This document shows positions 42,723 through 43,856 of a stretch of 43,856 nucleotides of DNA, piece by piece. Origin of the DNA: Alphaproteobacteria bacterium (GTDB lineage Bacteria; Pseudomonadota; Alphaproteobacteria; Sphingomonadales; Sphingomonadaceae); assembly GCA_030430365.1 (NCBI GenBank), contig JAUIFP010000020.1, positions 1-43,856 on the forward strand. Reading direction: 5' to 3'. Every line of letters begins with the position of its first letter. Within the stretch, counting starts at the first letter, position 1. The notes under the pieces were generated by a model. The model was not told the DNA's origin. It made no database searches and was given only the letters and a program-made list of their open reading frames with translations. A program made the position numbers and the translations under genes.

Positions 42723-43756
42723 CTCTTGCCCCCGAAGATGGTCATCACATGCTTTAGCGGATCCGCCTCCGGCTTCTTCACCGGCACAGTATCCTTGGCC
42801 GACCACACCGTTTCCGGCCGACTCTGCAGCAGCAGGATCTGACCCTGCTTGTCCAGGGCCCACTCAATGTCCTGCGGTTTGCCGTAATGCCGCTCTATCT
42901 TGCGGCCGACATCGCGCAGCGCCTGCAGCTCGTCATCGGAAAGGCAGGGCGCGCTGCGCTTGTCTGCGGGGAGCTCCACTTCCTCGATCCCGCCGCCTTG
43001 CGCGGGGATCTGCTGGGCGTGCTTGTCGGAGATATCGCGCACCGAAATCTCGCCCGTGATCTTGCCGATCACCCAGCGGTCGGGCGTGACTTCGCCCGAT
43101 ACGACTGCGGAGCCCAGGCCCCAGGCGCCCTCTATGGTGATCACCGATTTGTCGCCGCTGGTCGGGCTGCGGGTGAACATCACCCCGGCGGTGCGCGCAT
43201 CCACCATTTGCTGCACCACCACGCCCATCGCCCCGCCTTCTTCGGGCAGGCCGTGCTTCAGCCTGTAGGTGATGCTTTCGACTGAATAGAGACTGCCCCA
43301 GCATTCGCGCACGCGGTGGATCATGTCCTGCGCGGAGAGCACCCACAGGAAAGTATCCTGCAGCCCGGCAAAGCTTGCATCGTCGGCATCTTCGGTGGTG
43401 GCGGAGCTGCGCACAGCGACCGGCTCGCCCCCATTGCACAGCTCGCCATAGGCTTCGGCCATTGCCAGTTCGAGCTCGGGCGGCATCGGCTCTTCTTCTA
43501 CGCGCGCGCGCAACTCGCGCGAAAGCGCGGTAATGGCGTCCATGTCGCCTTGTTTCAGCGCTTCGACCTTGCTGCGCACCGGTTCGCGCGCTTCCAGCAC
43601 GGAGAGAAACTGTTCGAAGGCATGGGTGGTGACGACGAAGCCGGGCGGCACATCGATGCCCGCCTGGGTAAGTTCGCCCAGACTGGCGCCTTTGCCGCCC
43701 ACGCTCGGGCGGTCCGCAATGCCGACTTCGGAGAACCAGGATATGGAACTGCTCAT
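42719..43756 (-). CDS. PEP-synthase-like ATP-binding subunit (split kinase, AcvB/HpeI-like)
   Basis: A 345-residue protein equal to only the N-terminal ATP-binding domain of PEP synthase / pyruvate phosphate dikinase: VGGKGASLGELTQAGIDVPP, then AVRSSATTEDADDASFAGLQ, RLKHGLPEEGGAMGVVVQQM, GVMFTRSPTSGD, TIEGAWGLGSAVVSGEVTPD, ending DIEWALDKQGQILLLQSRPE. The phosphohistidine swivelling domain is encoded by the separate gene immediately upstream at the window edge, and no PEP/pyruvate TIM barrel is present. Such split enzymes phosphorylate phenolic hydroxyls, as in phenylphosphate synthase and the acetovanillone kinases AcvAB and HpeHI. ATG 43756 lies 3 bp after the upstream stop. Confidence 0.85.
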   Translation of the reverse strand: MSSSISWFSEVGIADRPSVGGKGASLGELTQAGIDVPPGFVVTTHAFEQFLSVLEAREPVRSKVEALKQGDMDAITALSRELRARVEEEPMPPELELAMAEAYGELCNGGEPVAVRSSATTEDADDASFAGLQDTFLWVLSAQDMIHRVRECWGSLYSVESITYRLKHGLPEEGGAMGVVVQQMVDARTAGVMFTRSPTSGDKSVITIEGAWGLGSAVVSGEVTPDRWVIGKITGEISVRDISDKHAQQIPAQGGGIEEVELPADKRSAPCLSDDELQALRDVGRKIERHYGKPQDIEWALDKQGQILLLQSRPETVWSAKDTVPVKKPEADPLKHVMTIFGGKR

Positions 43757-43759
43757 GCC

Positions 43760-43856
43760 TCAGGCGTCCTCGAGCACGGGTTCGTCTTCCAGGATCGTCA
43801 CGGTTCCGCGCCCGCCATCGACCCGGATGCGCTGGCCATCCTTGATCTTCTGCGTG
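43760..43856 (-). CDS. PEP-utilising swivelling (phosphohistidine) domain subunit, partial
   Basis: Only the C-terminal 31 residues are in the window, read leftward from the right edge: IKDGQRIRVDGGRGTVTIL, then an acidic tail ending EDA and TGA. The GQ-x-I-x-VDG-x-x-GTV-x-I pattern is the conserved end of the PEP-utilising mobile domain that shuttles phosphate from an active-site His. The stop is 3 bp from the ATP-binding subunit start, so the two are co-translated parts of one split kinase. Confidence 0.75.
   Translation of the reverse strand, partial: TQKIKDGQRIRVDGGRGTVTILEDEPVLEDA

Noticed and set aside
1..43856. tRNA, rRNA, insertion sequences, integrases
   Set aside because: I saw no tRNA-like cloverleaf, rRNA sequence, transposase or terminal inverted repeats; a dedicated search with tRNAscan-SE and ISfinder would be decisive.

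Overview
The window is high-GC and gene-dense, with sphingomonad-type gene content. Supporting signs are a LigAB-type protocatechuate 4,5-dioxygenase, long TonB-dependent receptors, an UrcA-family protein, a caa3-type CtaG and a chromosomal VirB cluster. An alphaproteobacterium of the order Sphingomonadales is the likely source. This rests on gene content and recognised motifs only; no database search was possible.

Layout from left to right. 1-4.2 kb: a two-TM LuxR-type regulator divergent from a DUF347 membrane protein, a methyltransferase, a 66-residue orphan and a Crp/Fnr regulator. 4.2-8.9 kb: a beta-helix lipoprotein, CtaG, a winged-helix/TPR regulator and an UrcA protein. 8.9-10.2 kb: ligAB (minus strand). 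10.4-15.6 kb: a plus-strand operon of TonB-dependent receptor, beta-propeller phytase and PhoX-like phosphatase. 15.6-19.3 kb: convergent ppk1-ppx (polyphosphate metabolism). 19.4-27.2 kb: a minus-strand type IV secretion operon with a VirB1-like transglycosylase and virB2, B3, B4, B6, B9, B10 and B11, but no virB5, virB7, virB8 or virD4. 27.3-33.2 kb: a small TPR protein, a large secreted lipoprotein (possibly ElpS-like) with a second TonB-dependent receptor, and a PhoB-like regulator with a degenerate receiver. 33.8-39.7 kb: a 1,967-residue surface protein made of a beta-solenoid passenger, an autotransporter barrel, a 25-proline linker and an OmpA peptidoglycan-binding domain. 39.9 kb to the right edge: a minus-strand operon of split PEP-synthase-like kinase, biotin carrier, carboxyltransferase and HAD phosphatase. 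It resembles the acetovanillone/acetosyringone systems (Acv of Sphingobium SYK-6, Hpe of Rhodococcus).

Two themes connect the genes. The first is phosphate. Phytase and PhoX release phosphate from organic sources, Ppk1 and Ppx store and mobilise it as polyphosphate, and 11-bp-spaced PHO-box-like direct repeats (TGTCAC-N5-YGTAAC type) lie in front of the receptor-phytase-phoX operon, ppk1 and the lipoprotein-receptor pair. The second is lignin-derived aromatics. The right-edge operon could feed acetovanillone carbon to vanillate and protocatechuate, which LigAB would cleave. The most unusual single gene is the autotransporter-OmpA fusion, whose roughly 1,250-residue passenger holds only three Lys/Arg residues and no Cys.
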